From AP-15 sp963703665 (GTDB taxonomy: Bacteria > Pseudomonadota > Alphaproteobacteria > ATCC43930 > CGMCC-115725), in contig CAVPFB010000007.1 of assembly GCA_963703665.1 (NCBI GenBank), positions 124,001-188,000 on the forward strand: 64,000 nucleotides of DNA, written 5' to 3'. The notes below the pieces were generated by a model, which made no database searches, was not told where the DNA came from, and worked only from the letters and a program-made list of their open reading frames with translations. Shown piece by piece: positions 20,135-29,326 of the stretch. The translations under genes were made by a program, and so were the position numbers. The number at the start of each line of letters is the position of its first letter. The stretch's first letter is position 1.

Positions 20135-21608
20135 TCATCCACCCTCTGCCGGGAGTGCTACGAAGCGGGTGATACCGTCGCGCTCGACACGGACGAGGAG
20201 ATTGGTGCGGCCGGCTTTTTTGGCCACCGCGGTCCGTTGCTGGAGTTCTTCGGGAGTCGTGACGCTGGCGCGGCCGACGCCGACGACGAGATCGCCCGGG
20301 CGCAGGCCCTGCGTCGCCGCTGCGCTGTTGGGCGGGACGTCGGTAATGACGACGCCCCTGACCGCGTCGGAGAGAGAAAACTGTTTGCGCAGGTCGAGGG
20401 TGAGCTCAGCCAACTTGAGACCGAGCGCATCGAAGCTCGCCGGCGGCTTGGGCTTTTCCGCCGCGGGCGGCGGCGACGGCGGACGGTTCGGATCCAGCGC
20501 CGCGACCTTAAGCTGGATCTCTTGCGTCTTGCCATCGCGCCAGATCGACAGCTTCACCGACTTGTCGGGCGGGGTATCGGCGACGAGCCGGGGCAGTTGG
20601 CGGCTGCGCTCGATCGGCCGGCCGTCATAAGCCAGGATTACGTCGCCCGGCTGCAGCTTTGCCTGCGCCGCCGGGCTTGCCGCATCGATCGACGCGATCA
20701 TCGCGCCGCGACTCTTGTCGAGACTGATCGCTTCGGCGATGTCGTCGGTGACAGGCTGAATTTGGGCGCCGATCCAGCCGCGCTCGACCTTTCCGGTCGC
20801 TCTGAGCTGATCGACGATTGACCGGGCGAGAGCAGAGGGGATCGCAAAACCGATACCGATCGAGCCCCCTGAAGGCGACAGAATCGCGGTGTTGATGCCG
20901 ATCACCTCGCCGGCGAGGTTGAACATCGGGCCGCCCGAATTGCCGCGGTTGATCGATGCGTCGGTTTGCAGAAAATCGTCGTAGGGTCCCGCATGGATGT
21001 CGCGTGCCGTGGCTGAAATGATGCCCGAGGTGACCGTGCCGCCGAGGCCAAACGGGTTGCCGATCGCCAGCACCCAATCCCCGACTCTGGTTTTGGTCGA
21101 ATCGCCCCAGCTAGCCGCCGGCAGCGGCACCTTCGCGTCAACTTTCAACAGCGCGAGATCGCTGATCGGATCCCGCCCGATGAACTCGGGCCTGCAACAT
21201 CGTGTTGTCCGAGAGGGTGACCGTGATCTGCTCGGCATTGGCGATCACATGGTTGTTGGTGACGATCAGCCCAGAAGGGTCGATAATAACGCCAGAGCCG
21301 AGCGAGGCAATCGGCGGCGCCAATCCATTGAGCTCGCCCGGAGCTCCCCTGTCGCCGAAAAAGTCTCGGAAAAACTCGTCGAGCGGCGAGGGCGGCTGGA
21401 TTTCGGACGTGGTCTTCGCTGCCCCTGCGGCGGGTCCTTGTGTGGTAGAGATGTTTACCACTACGCTCAGCAGCCTCGCTGCCAACTGGGCGAACACTTC
21501 GGAGAACGGCGTCGACTGTGAGGAGTCGGCCCAGCTCGGCGCTGCTGCGGTAAGCAGCAGCGTGAGCAACGCCGCTCGTGTCGCACCGCGGCAGCCGCAC
21601 CACCTCAC
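20135..21608 (-). pseudogene. Second DegP/DegQ-type protease, frameshifted
   Basis: GTG 21608, preceded by GGAAGAG, starts a signal peptide (ATRAALLTLLLTAAAPSWADS). The first frame includes the His motif IVTNNHVIANAEQ and reads to DNTMLQA near 21,190. The second frame continues with FIGRDPISDLALLKV (Asp), NRGNSGGPMFN (Ser), PDZ1 (AAQAKLQPGDVILAYDGRPI) and PDZ2 (SAAATQGLRPGDLVVGVG), ending LPAEGG. Removing one C from the CCC/GGG run near 21,187-21,192 joins them as LQA-EFIGRDP. As written the protein ends shortly after the His motif. With the upstream degP it makes two disrupted HtrA copies within 9 kb. Normal role: periplasmic protein quality control. Confidence 0.85.
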
Positions 21609-21735
21609 GAGAACTCTTCCTTCATCCAGGCTGCTTGCCGCATGCCCGATGCATGCCGCGAACGGAACCCGACGCTGGCGTTTGCCGGGCGCTCGATATG
21701 AAATGACAGTAGCCTCGGCAAGACGGAACAGTGAC

Positions 21736-23028
21736 GTGACCATTTGCGATCAAGCAACGGCTGGCGAGCTGCTGCGGGCGCTGTTCGACGCCGCCCTCGC
21801 CGCGGCCGATCCGGAGCGGGCGCTCGCCGCCAGGATACCCGAACCGGTGCCGGGGCGCACGGTGCTGGTCGGTGCCGGCAAGGCCGCGGCGGCAATGGCT
21901 CGTGCGTTTGAGGTCCGCTGGCCCGGCCCTCTGGAAGGTATAATTCTCACCCGTTATGGTCATGCCGTTCCCTGCGACCGCGTCGAAATTGTCGAGGCGA
22001 GCCACCCCGTCCCCGATGCCGCAGGCGAGCGCGCGGCAAACCGGATGCTTGGCTTGGCGCGGGGCCTGGGTCCCGACGATCAGCTCGTCTTTCTTGCCTC
22101 GGGCGGCGGCTCGGCTTTGCTGGCCCTTCCGGCGCCGGGTCTCACCCTTGCCGACAAGCAAGCGGTGACCCGCACATTGCTGCGTTCGGGCGCGACGATT
22201 GCCGAGATCAACTCGGTGCGCAAGCATCTCAGTGCGATCAAGGGCGGACGCCTGGCCGCGGCGGCGGCGCCGGCGCGCATCCTGACACTGGCTATTTCCG
22301 ATGTTCCGGGCGACGATCCCGCGGTCATCGCCTCCGGCCCGACGGTGCCCGATCCGACGACCTTTGCCGACGCCCGCGCGGTCCTGGCCAAGCACGGGAT
22401 CAGCGGGCCTGCCGCCGTGATGGCGCATCTCGCGACCGCGGCAGAGGAGACCCCGAAGCCCGGTGACCCGATCTTTGCCCGAGCGCGTTTCGAACTTGTC
22501 GCCAGCCCGCAAGGCTCATTGAGGGCCGCCGCTGCGACGGCGCTGCGGCGAAATATCACTCCCATCGTCCTGAGCGACCGGATCGAGGGCGAGGCGCGTG
22601 ATGTGGCGCTGGTTCACGCTGCGATCGCCCGACAGCTTCGCGCCGGAGAGTTCCGCGTGGGCGACCGGGTCGTCTATCCGCCTGCCGTGCTGCTGTCGGG
22701 CGGCGAGACCACCGTCACGGTCGGAGGCAAGGGGCGCGGCGGGCGTAACGTCGAGTTTTTGCTGGCGCTCGCCGTGGCGCTCGCCGGTGCCATCGGCATA
22801 TCGGCGCTTGCCTGCGATACCGATGGAATCGACGGAACCGAAGACAATGCCGGGGCGATCCTCTATCCGGACAGCCTCGCGCGTGCTGCGGCCCGCGGAA
22901 TCCAGGCCACGGCAGCGCTCGCCGACAATGACGGACACGGTTTTTTCGCGACACTCGGGGATCTCGTCGTGACCGGGCCGACATTAACCAACGTCAACGA
23001 TTTCCGGGCGATTCTGGTTCTCGCCTGA
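21736..23028 (+). CDS. Glycerate 2-kinase (MOFRL family)
   Basis: 430 residues from GTG 21736. The DUF4147/GCK N-domain shows TVLVGAGKAAAAMA, EASHPVPDAAGERAANRML, the glycine-rich FLASGGGSALLALP and INSVRKHLSAIKGGRLA, then LAISDVPGDDPAVIASGPTV. The C-terminal MOFRL domain has LLSGGETTVTV, GRGGRNVEFLLALA and CDTDGIDGTEDNAGAI. It phosphorylates D-glycerate to 2-phosphoglycerate with ATP, a step in serine-cycle, glyoxylate and tartrate metabolism (TtuD/GckA group). pyk follows 12 bp downstream, so the two likely form an operon linking glycerate to pyruvate. It is divergent from the second degP. Confidence 0.9.
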   Translation: MTICDQATAGELLRALFDAALAAADPERALAARIPEPVPGRTVLVGAGKAAAAMARAFEVRWPGPLEGIILTRYGHAVPCDRVEIVEASHPVPDAAGERAANRMLGLARGLGPDDQLVFLASGGGSALLALPAPGLTLADKQAVTRTLLRSGATIAEINSVRKHLSAIKGGRLAAAAAPARILTLAISDVPGDDPAVIASGPTVPDPTTFADARAVLAKHGISGPAAVMAHLATAAEETPKPGDPIFARARFELVASPQGSLRAAAATALRRNITPIVLSDRIEGEARDVALVHAAIARQLRAGEFRVGDRVVYPPAVLLSGGETTVTVGGKGRGGRNVEFLLALAVALAGAIGISALACDTDGIDGTEDNAGAILYPDSLARAAARGIQATAALADNDGHGFFATLGDLVVTGPTLTNVNDFRAILVLA

Positions 23029-23040
23029 AGCGGAAGAGAG

Positions 23041-24465
23041 ATGGATATGCGGCGCCGGCGCAGCGCGAAGATCGTTGCCACCCTTGGGCCTTCGAGTTCG
23101 ACCCACGAGCGGATTTGGGCTTTGTTCGGCGCGGGGGTCGACGTGTTTCGGCTCAATTTCAGCCACGGAACACACGAGGATCACCACGCCCGGTTCGAAG
23201 CGATCCGCGAGGTCGAGCAAGCGACCGGCCGTCCGATTGGCATTCTCGCCGATTTGCAAGGGCCAAAGCTGCGCCTCGGAACCTTTGCCGAGGGTCCGAT
23301 CGAGCTTGCTGCCGGGGACCATTTCCGCCTCGATCTCGATCGATGTCCGGGAGACCGGATGCGGGCGCCGCTGCCGCATCCCGAGATCTTCGAGGCACTT
23401 ACGATGGGAACCGAGCTGTTGCTCGACGACGGCAAGGTGCGGCTCGAGGCGGAGATTTGCGGTCCCGGCTTCGCCGACACCGTATGCCGGGTCGGCGGGA
23501 CGCTCTCGGACCGCAAGGGGGTCAATGTGCCGAACGCGGTGCTGCCGCTGTCGGCGATCACGGAAAAGGATCGGGCCGATCTCGCTTTCGCGCTCGACCA
23601 TGGCGCCGATTGGATCGCGTTCTCGTTTGTCCAGCGCCCTGATGACGTAGCCGAAGGCCGCAAGCTCGTCGCCGGCCGCGCCGGGGTCATGGTCAAGCTC
23701 GAAAAGCCGTCGGCGATCGAGCGGCTGGCGGAGATCATCGAACTTGCGGACGCGCTGATGGTCGCACGCGGCGACCTCGGCGTCGAGATGCCACCTGAAG
23801 ACGTGCCGAGGGTGCAGAAGCAGGTGGTCCATGCCTGCCGTCTCGCTGGCAAGCCGGTCGTCGTGGCGACACAGATGCTCGAATCAATGATCGCGTCGCC
23901 GACCCCGACGCGGGCCGAAGCTTCAGATGTCGCCACTGCGGTCTATGACGGGGCGGACGCCGTGATGCTGTCGGCCGAAACCGCGGCCGGGCGTTACCCG
24001 GTCGAAGCAGTGGCGATGATGGACCGCATCGCTTGTCGCGTGCAGGAGGACCCTCTCTACCACACGATGCTCGCAGGCACCAGAATCGAGCACGAACACA
24101 CCGCGCCGGACGCGATCAGCGCCGCGGCCTGTCAGGTCGCGAGCACGGTCCGCGCCGCAGCGATCGTGTCCTACACGACCTCGGGCGCCACGGCCATGCG
24201 CGCTGCGCGCGAGCGCCCCGAGGCGCCGATCCTGGTGCTGACCTCGAACCTCGGCACCGCGCGTCGGCTCGCCCTGCTGTGGGGCGCTCATTGCGTGCAT
24301 ACCCGAGATGTCAAAAGCTTCGCGGATATGGTGCAAAGGGCGTCGCGCATTGCGCACCGGGAACAGGTCGCGCAGTCCGGCCAGCGGATCGTCATAACCG
24401 CCGGGGTACCGTTCGGCACCCCCGGCGCGACCAACATCCTTCGCATTGCCTGGGTCGAGGGGTGA
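23041..24465 (+). CDS. pyk: Pyruvate kinase
   Basis: 474 residues, normal size. Family motifs: SAKIVATLGPSSS, VFRLNFSHGTHEDH, ILADLQGPKLRLG, the catalytic-Lys/metal region VMVKLEKPSAIERL then ALMVARGDLGVEM, VVVATQMLESMIASPTPTRA and DAVMLSAETAAGRYP. The C-terminal domain has VSYTTSGATAMRAARERP. It converts phosphoenolpyruvate and ADP to pyruvate and ATP in the cytosol. It sits 12 bp after glycerate 2-kinase, as in several alphaproteobacteria, and is convergent with the ClC gene. Confidence 0.95.
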   Translation: MDMRRRRSAKIVATLGPSSSTHERIWALFGAGVDVFRLNFSHGTHEDHHARFEAIREVEQATGRPIGILADLQGPKLRLGTFAEGPIELAAGDHFRLDLDRCPGDRMRAPLPHPEIFEALTMGTELLLDDGKVRLEAEICGPGFADTVCRVGGTLSDRKGVNVPNAVLPLSAITEKDRADLAFALDHGADWIAFSFVQRPDDVAEGRKLVAGRAGVMVKLEKPSAIERLAEIIELADALMVARGDLGVEMPPEDVPRVQKQVVHACRLAGKPVVVATQMLESMIASPTPTRAEASDVATAVYDGADAVMLSAETAAGRYPVEAVAMMDRIACRVQEDPLYHTMLAGTRIEHEHTAPDAISAAACQVASTVRAAAIVSYTTSGATAMRAARERPEAPILVLTSNLGTARRLALLWGAHCVHTRDVKSFADMVQRASRIAHREQVAQSGQRIVITAGVPFGTPGATNILRIAWVEG

Positions 24466-24549
24466 CGTGTGGGCGCGGGACACGATCGGAACCCGGTCCG
24501 GCGCTGTCCGCGGCTGGGCTCGGAGCGTGCTCGCGAGGCCGGCGCCCGT

Positions 24550-26481
24550 TTATCGCGGATAGACCTGGATGCTGCCGGCGACGGCGTCGGCAACATGCTC
24601 CTTGGTAATCACCCCTCGCACGTCCTGCGGCCTTGGCAAGCGAAAGCGGGGCCCCCCTGAGGGCACCACGATTGCCATGATCGCCTTACGCCGCCACATC
24701 CGCCTGATCACGTCAAAGGCGACATCGTCCTCTCTGACGAGGGTGAAGTCCCGCGCGGCGACATCGCCGAACGCGATGTCCGCTCCGGTCTCGACCAAGC
24801 GTTGCCTGAGCGCGGTATTGATGCGCACGACACCGACGATTCGGTCGCCCTTGGTCACGACGATATGGCGCATGGCGCCATGATGGTCGGGCTGCCTTAA
24901 GAAGGCGTTGAGGGAAAGATCGGCGGGCACAACAAGAAAATCCCGTTCCATGACCTCTTTCGCCTTGCGGACCAGAAACATATTGGCCTGGAGAGCCTTC
25001 GGGATCGTATGGCCGCGCCTCGTCAACTTTAAAGTATAGATGTTTTCGCGGGACAAGAGGCGGCGAACGCCGAGGGCGACAGCCACCGCCAAAATCATCG
25101 GCAGAACGATGGCGTAGTCTCGGGTCATCTCGAAGATCATCGTCACGGCGGTCATCGCCGCGCCGGTGGCGCCACCGACCATGGCGCCCATGCCGATCAT
25201 CGCGAAGGCCGGCAGATTGACCGGGATTCCCGGGGCGATCAGCGTGACGAACCCGGCGAACGCGGCGCCCAACGTTGCGCCCATATACAGCGAGGGTGAA
25301 AAAATGCCGCCCGACGAGCCCGAGCCGAGACTGAGAGAGGTCGCCGCCAGCTTGCAGACGAACAATAAGGCGAGAAGCCCCGCAGCGTTGAGCTGGCCGG
25401 TCAGGATCGCTTGAATAGCGGCATAGCCCACCCCTTCGACAAAGTAGTGTCCGAAGCTCTCGTGAAGCCAGTAGATCAGCACACCGACCAGCAGCATGCC
25501 GAAGCAGTGACGAAAATAATTCCCGGGAATGCGATCGAACAAATCTTCGAGTGCATACAAACTGCGGATGTAAGCAGCACCGGCGACTCCGATCAGGCAG
25601 CCAAGCACGATATAGAGCGCGATGATCAGTGCAGCTGTCGCCGGTTCAGTGGGAAGCGCGACTATCGCCGGCACTTGAAATGAGGGGTGAGCGCCAAAGA
25701 AGATCCGCCCGATAAAAGTCGCCGTCCCGGTTGCCACTGCCACCGGCAGAAACGTGTTGACGCTGACCTCCGGCAGCATCAGCTCGATCGCGAACAACAC
25801 CCCCCCGATCGGCGTGTTGAAGGTTGCGGCGATGCCGGCCCCGGCGCCGGCGGCGATCAGGATGATCCGTTGCCCGGGGTCCATTCGGATCAGCTGCCCG
25901 AGGGTCGAGCCGAACGAAGAACCGATCTGAACGATCGGACCTTCCCGCCCGACCGAAGCACCGCTGCCTATGGCGAAAGCCGAGGCCAGGGATTTCACCA
26001 CCGCCACCACCGGGCGGATGACACCACCGCCGTAGTAGATTGCGTCCATCACCTCCGGGACGCCGTGCCCTTTGGCTTCGGGGGCAAAGTTAACGACGAG
26101 GAAGGTGACTACGATCGCTCCGACGACCGGGACGAGGATGACCAGCGCCCCCCACGGGCTGGCCGGCGTGAACAGGTTTGCGTCGTACTCGAAAGCAAAT
26201 TTGCCCAGGAACAGAAGGTTGTGGACGAGGCCGATCAGCTCGCGGAAAACAAAGGCTCCGAGCCCGGCGACGACCCCGACCGAGAATGCGAGCACCGACA
26301 TGCGAATGAGGCCGAATCGCGTTGGGCCGACGCGCCAGCCAGGCAGCGCGCGCCAGACTTGCGAAACTCCGCGCCTCGGCTTGAGCACCACAGCTTGCCG
26401 CCCCGCCGGCTGCGCGGTCGCGTCGGTCTTGTCCGGCAAAGACCTGCTCCCAGGGCAATTTGCTCCAGCCCGGGGAAGCAT
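24550..26481 (-). CDS. ClC-type chloride channel/transporter with CBS domains
   Basis: 643 residues from ATG 26481; a TTG at 26505 is less likely. About ten hydrophobic segments occupy residues 40-460. The three anion-path motifs are present: GHGVPEV (GxGIP position), GREGPIVQIG with the gating Glu, and SGGIFSPSLYMGA. The internal Glu region reads FAIELMLPE. A C-terminal part of about 170 residues carries two CBS-like blocks (KEVMERDFLVVPADLSLN and DFTLVREDDVAFDVIRRM). Inner-membrane chloride or anion channel or exchanger; which one cannot be told from the motifs alone. Divergent from the GT2 gene. Confidence 0.9.
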   Translation of the reverse strand: MLPRAGANCPGSRSLPDKTDATAQPAGRQAVVLKPRRGVSQVWRALPGWRVGPTRFGLIRMSVLAFSVGVVAGLGAFVFRELIGLVHNLLFLGKFAFEYDANLFTPASPWGALVILVPVVGAIVVTFLVVNFAPEAKGHGVPEVMDAIYYGGGVIRPVVAVVKSLASAFAIGSGASVGREGPIVQIGSSFGSTLGQLIRMDPGQRIILIAAGAGAGIAATFNTPIGGVLFAIELMLPEVSVNTFLPVAVATGTATFIGRIFFGAHPSFQVPAIVALPTEPATAALIIALYIVLGCLIGVAGAAYIRSLYALEDLFDRIPGNYFRHCFGMLLVGVLIYWLHESFGHYFVEGVGYAAIQAILTGQLNAAGLLALLFVCKLAATSLSLGSGSSGGIFSPSLYMGATLGAAFAGFVTLIAPGIPVNLPAFAMIGMGAMVGGATGAAMTAVTMIFEMTRDYAIVLPMILAVAVALGVRRLLSRENIYTLKLTRRGHTIPKALQANMFLVRKAKEVMERDFLVVPADLSLNAFLRQPDHHGAMRHIVVTKGDRIVGVVRINTALRQRLVETGADIAFGDVAARDFTLVREDDVAFDVIRRMWRRKAIMAIVVPSGGPRFRLPRPQDVRGVITKEHVADAVAGSIQVYPR

Positions 26482-26570
26482 GCTACATCCGCCGCGTATT
26501 GCCAAAGGGATGCTGCGCCAAACGGCTCTGCCGCCAGCGGCCCCGATCCGAGGTCTAAATCATCGGGCTC

Positions 26571-27344
26571 ATGGATCTTTCTGTCGTCATCCCGGTCATG
26601 AACGAAGCTGCGAACATCGCACCGCTGGTGGCCGAAATTGCCGGGGCGCTGGACGGGTTGATTACATATGAGATCATCTATGTGGATGATGGCAGCACCG
26701 ATGCGACCGCTGCCGAGATCATCCGGCTCGGGGCGCGGCTGAGACTTCTGCGACACGCGCAAAGCTGCGGACAGAGTGCGGCGATTCGCACCGGGGTTCG
26801 GGCGGCGCGCGCGGCGTGGGTGGCGACCCTCGATGGAGACGGCCAGAACGATCCGGCCGATCTTCCGCGCTTGTGGGCTCTTGCTCGGGCTGCCCCGGCC
26901 AACCCGCCGCTGCTGATCGCCGGCTATCGCGGCAATCGGCAAGACCGCTGGTCGAAGCGTGCCGCGTCGCAAATCGCAAACCGGATTCGGGCTCGGCTGC
27001 TCGGCGACAACACCCCCGACACCGGGTGCGGTCTGAAGCTGTTTCCGCGCGCGCTGCTTCTCGATCTGCCCGATTTCGACCACATGCACCGGTTTTTGCC
27101 GGCGCTGGTGCTGCGCGCGGGCGGAACGGTGCGCTCGGTGCCGGTCAATCACCGGCCGCGAGCCGCCGGCGTTTCGAAATATGGCGTTTTCGATCGTTTG
27201 GGCGTCGGCATTGTCGATCTTCTCGGCATGCTTTGGCTGCAGCGCCGCGCCGCGCGACCGCACCTTGTCGGCGAGGCACCGGTCGAACCTGCTGAGATCG
27301 AGCCAACCGGGTCGGCTTCGACCTCGGTCCCGACATTGCGATGA
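26571..27344 (+). CDS. Family 2 glycosyltransferase, dolichol-P-mannose-synthase-like
   Basis: 257 residues. The GT-A fold is evident: LSVVIPVMNEAANIAPLV at the N-terminus, the nucleotide-sugar DDG motif in IIYVDDGSTDAT, GQSAAIRTGVRAARAAWVAT followed by LDGDGQNDP (DxD), and NTPDTGCGLKLFPRALLLDL, then RPRAAGVSKYG. It most resembles DPM1/GtrB-type enzymes that load a sugar on undecaprenyl phosphate, but it lacks C-terminal transmembrane helices in the visible sequence. It overlaps by 4 bp with a VTT-domain membrane gene, which may act in the same envelope process. Acceptor and sugar are unknown. Confidence 0.85.
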   Translation: MDLSVVIPVMNEAANIAPLVAEIAGALDGLITYEIIYVDDGSTDATAAEIIRLGARLRLLRHAQSCGQSAAIRTGVRAARAAWVATLDGDGQNDPADLPRLWALARAAPANPPLLIAGYRGNRQDRWSKRAASQIANRIRARLLGDNTPDTGCGLKLFPRALLLDLPDFDHMHRFLPALVLRAGGTVRSVPVNHRPRAAGVSKYGVFDRLGVGIVDLLGMLWLQRRAARPHLVGEAPVEPAEIEPTGSASTSVPTLR

Positions 27345-28024
27345 CAGCGAAGGAGAGAACGGCGTCGGACCTGTCTTACGGCGGGTTCGGCCGGATAGTC
27401 GGGATTCTCCTGCTCGGAGTGCTCGTGGTCGGGATCGCCGCTGCCTGGCATTGGCGGGCCGTGCTCGACCCGGCGGCCGTCGCGGCGGCGATGGGCCGCT
27501 ATCCGGCAACACCGCTGATCTTCCTCGCTGTCCATGTCGCGGCCAGCCTGCTGTTTGTTCCGCGCACCTTGCTGGCGATCTTGGCCGGGTTGCTGTTCGG
27601 CATTGGATCGGGCATTTTTTGGGCGGCGATCGGCAGCGTCGCCGGGGCGATCGCGGGGTTCCTGGTCGCGCGCTACATCAATTCTGGCGTTTTCGGTCTC
27701 AACCGCAGCGTCCGTCTGCGACCGGTACTCGATCGGATCGAGCGCGGCGGATGGCGCGCGGTTGCATTGCTTCGACTGATCCCGGTGATGCCGCACAGCC
27801 TCGGCAATTACGGTCTCGGGCTGACGCGGATGCCGTTGGGCGCGTACGCGTTCGGGTCCCTCATCGGACAGTTGCCGATGACGATCGCCTATGTCGATTT
27901 CGGCGCGGCCGGGGAGCGGGTCGCGCTTGGCGGAGCTGGTTGGCTCGCACCGGCCCTGATCGGCGCCGCGGCGCTCGGGCTGTCGCTGCTGATCCCCGCC
28001 ATTGTCCGCCGACGGCCCGGCTGA
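27341..28024 (+). CDS. VTT-domain (TVP38/TMEM64-like) membrane protein
   Basis: 227 residues with ATGA overlap to the GT2 gene. Hydrophobic segments lie at about residues 18-38, 58-80, 83-108, 155-180 and 195-218. The VTT signature region is FVPRTLLAILAGLLFGIGSG followed by GSVAGAIAGFLVARY, then LLRLIPVMPHSLGNYGLGLT. These are DedA/VTT-type inner-membrane proteins, implicated in lipid transport or scrambling. The last 136 bp are overlapped antisense by the 3' end of glcF. Confidence 0.85.
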   Translation: MTAKERTASDLSYGGFGRIVGILLLGVLVVGIAAAWHWRAVLDPAAVAAAMGRYPATPLIFLAVHVAASLLFVPRTLLAILAGLLFGIGSGIFWAAIGSVAGAIAGFLVARYINSGVFGLNRSVRLRPVLDRIERGGWRAVALLRLIPVMPHSLGNYGLGLTRMPLGAYAFGSLIGQLPMTIAYVDFGAAGERVALGGAGWLAPALIGAAALGLSLLIPAIVRRRPG

Positions 28025-29322
28025 CTGATTCTGACCCTTGTTGGCGTCGGGCCGCCGGTGGCCCAGTCGAGCAGCTCGACCGTGTGCACGACCGGCACGG
28101 CCGCGCCGGAGGCGAGCTGGGTGATGCAGCCGATATTGCCGGTGGCGACCAGATCGGGTCGGGTCTCCGCAATGTTGGCCAGCTTGCGCTGGCGCAGCTT
28201 CTCGGCGATCTCTGGCTGCAGCAAGTTGTAGGTCCCGGCCGAGCCGCAACAAAGGTGGCCTTCCGGCACTTCGAGGGTCTCGAACCCGGCCCTGGTCAAC
28301 AGCGCCTTCGGCCCGCGGTGGATGCGCTGGCCGTGCTGCATCGAGCAGGCGGAATGATAGGCGACGCGCCGGCCGAGACCGGCAACTTCCGGTGTGGGCG
28401 CACGCAGACCGAGCGTCTCGACGATCTCGGTAACATCGCGGGCCAAAGCGGCAATTCGAGCTGCTTTCTCGGCATAGGCCGAGTCCTCGCGTAGCATGAA
28501 TCCGTAATCCTTGACCGTCGTGCCGCAACCGGACGCATTGATCGCGATCGCATCGAGCCCACCGGCGAGGCGTTCGCGCTCCCAGGCGTCGATATCGGCG
28601 CGGGCGAAGGCGAGCGCCGCTGCCTCGTGGCCCAGATGGTGGGCGAGCGACCCGCAGCAGCCGCTGCCCCGAGCCACGACGATCTCGCAGCCGTGCCGGG
28701 CCAGTAGCCGGAACGTCGCCTCGTTAATTTCCGGAGCCAATACTCGTTGCGCGCAGCCGGCCAGCAGCGCGACCCGCATTCGCCGCTCACCCTCAGCCGG
28801 AAATACGCGCTGCAGCTCCGACGGCGAGGCAGGCGGGACCGAAGCGGGAGTGAGCGCCAGCAGCGGCGCGAGGCGTGCAGGCAGGAATCGCGCGACGGGC
28901 TTGCCAAGGGCAGCGCAGCGCAGCGCCCAGCGGAACAGCGAGGGCCGCGTCAGCACGGTTCCGAGCATCCGCCGCAGCGCCCGCTCGCCCCGCGGCCGGC
29001 GGTATTTCTCCTCGATCCGGCGCCGCGCATGGTCGACGAGGTGCATGTAATTGACGCCCGACGGGCAGGTCGTCATGCACGAAAGGCACGAGAGGCAGCG
29101 GTCGATATGCTTGACGGTGTCGGCGGTGGGCGCCTCGTCGCGGGCGAGCATGTCCTTGATCAGGTAGATGCGGCCGCGCGGCCCGTCGAGCTCGTCGCCG
29201 AGCAGCTGATAGGTGGGGCAGGTCGCGGTGCAGAACCCGCAATGGGTGCAGTTGCGTAGGATCTTTTCGGACTGCGCGGTATCGGGATCGACGAGCTGCT
29301 CGGCCGTGAAATCGGTGCGCAT
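27889..29322 (-). CDS. glcF: Glycolate oxidase iron-sulfur subunit
   Basis: 477 residues. Two ferredoxin-type clusters: NCTHCGFCTATCPTYQ (residues about 25-40) and CLSCLSCMTTCPSGVNYMH (about 73-91). Two CCG domains follow: GSGCCGSLAHH and LCCGSAGTYNLLQPEIAEKL. It transfers electrons from GlcD/GlcE towards the quinone pool at the inner membrane. Homologues end near VHTVELLDWATGG (about residue 426). Here the frame continues about 50 Arg/Ser/Pro-rich residues, overlapping the convergent VTT gene by 136 bp, so the C-terminal tail is probably extra. It is 4 bp after glcE, in a glcD-glcE-glcF operon. Confidence 0.93.
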   Translation of the reverse strand: MRTDFTAEQLVDPDTAQSEKILRNCTHCGFCTATCPTYQLLGDELDGPRGRIYLIKDMLARDEAPTADTVKHIDRCLSCLSCMTTCPSGVNYMHLVDHARRRIEEKYRRPRGERALRRMLGTVLTRPSLFRWALRCAALGKPVARFLPARLAPLLALTPASVPPASPSELQRVFPAEGERRMRVALLAGCAQRVLAPEINEATFRLLARHGCEIVVARGSGCCGSLAHHLGHEAAALAFARADIDAWERERLAGGLDAIAINASGCGTTVKDYGFMLREDSAYAEKAARIAALARDVTEIVETLGLRAPTPEVAGLGRRVAYHSACSMQHGQRIHRGPKALLTRAGFETLEVPEGHLCCGSAGTYNLLQPEIAEKLRQRKLANIAETRPDLVATGNIGCITQLASGAAVPVVHTVELLDWATGGPTPTRVRISQPGRRRTMAGISSDSPSAAAPIRAGASQPAPPSATRSPAAPKST

Positions 29323-29326
29323 CTTC

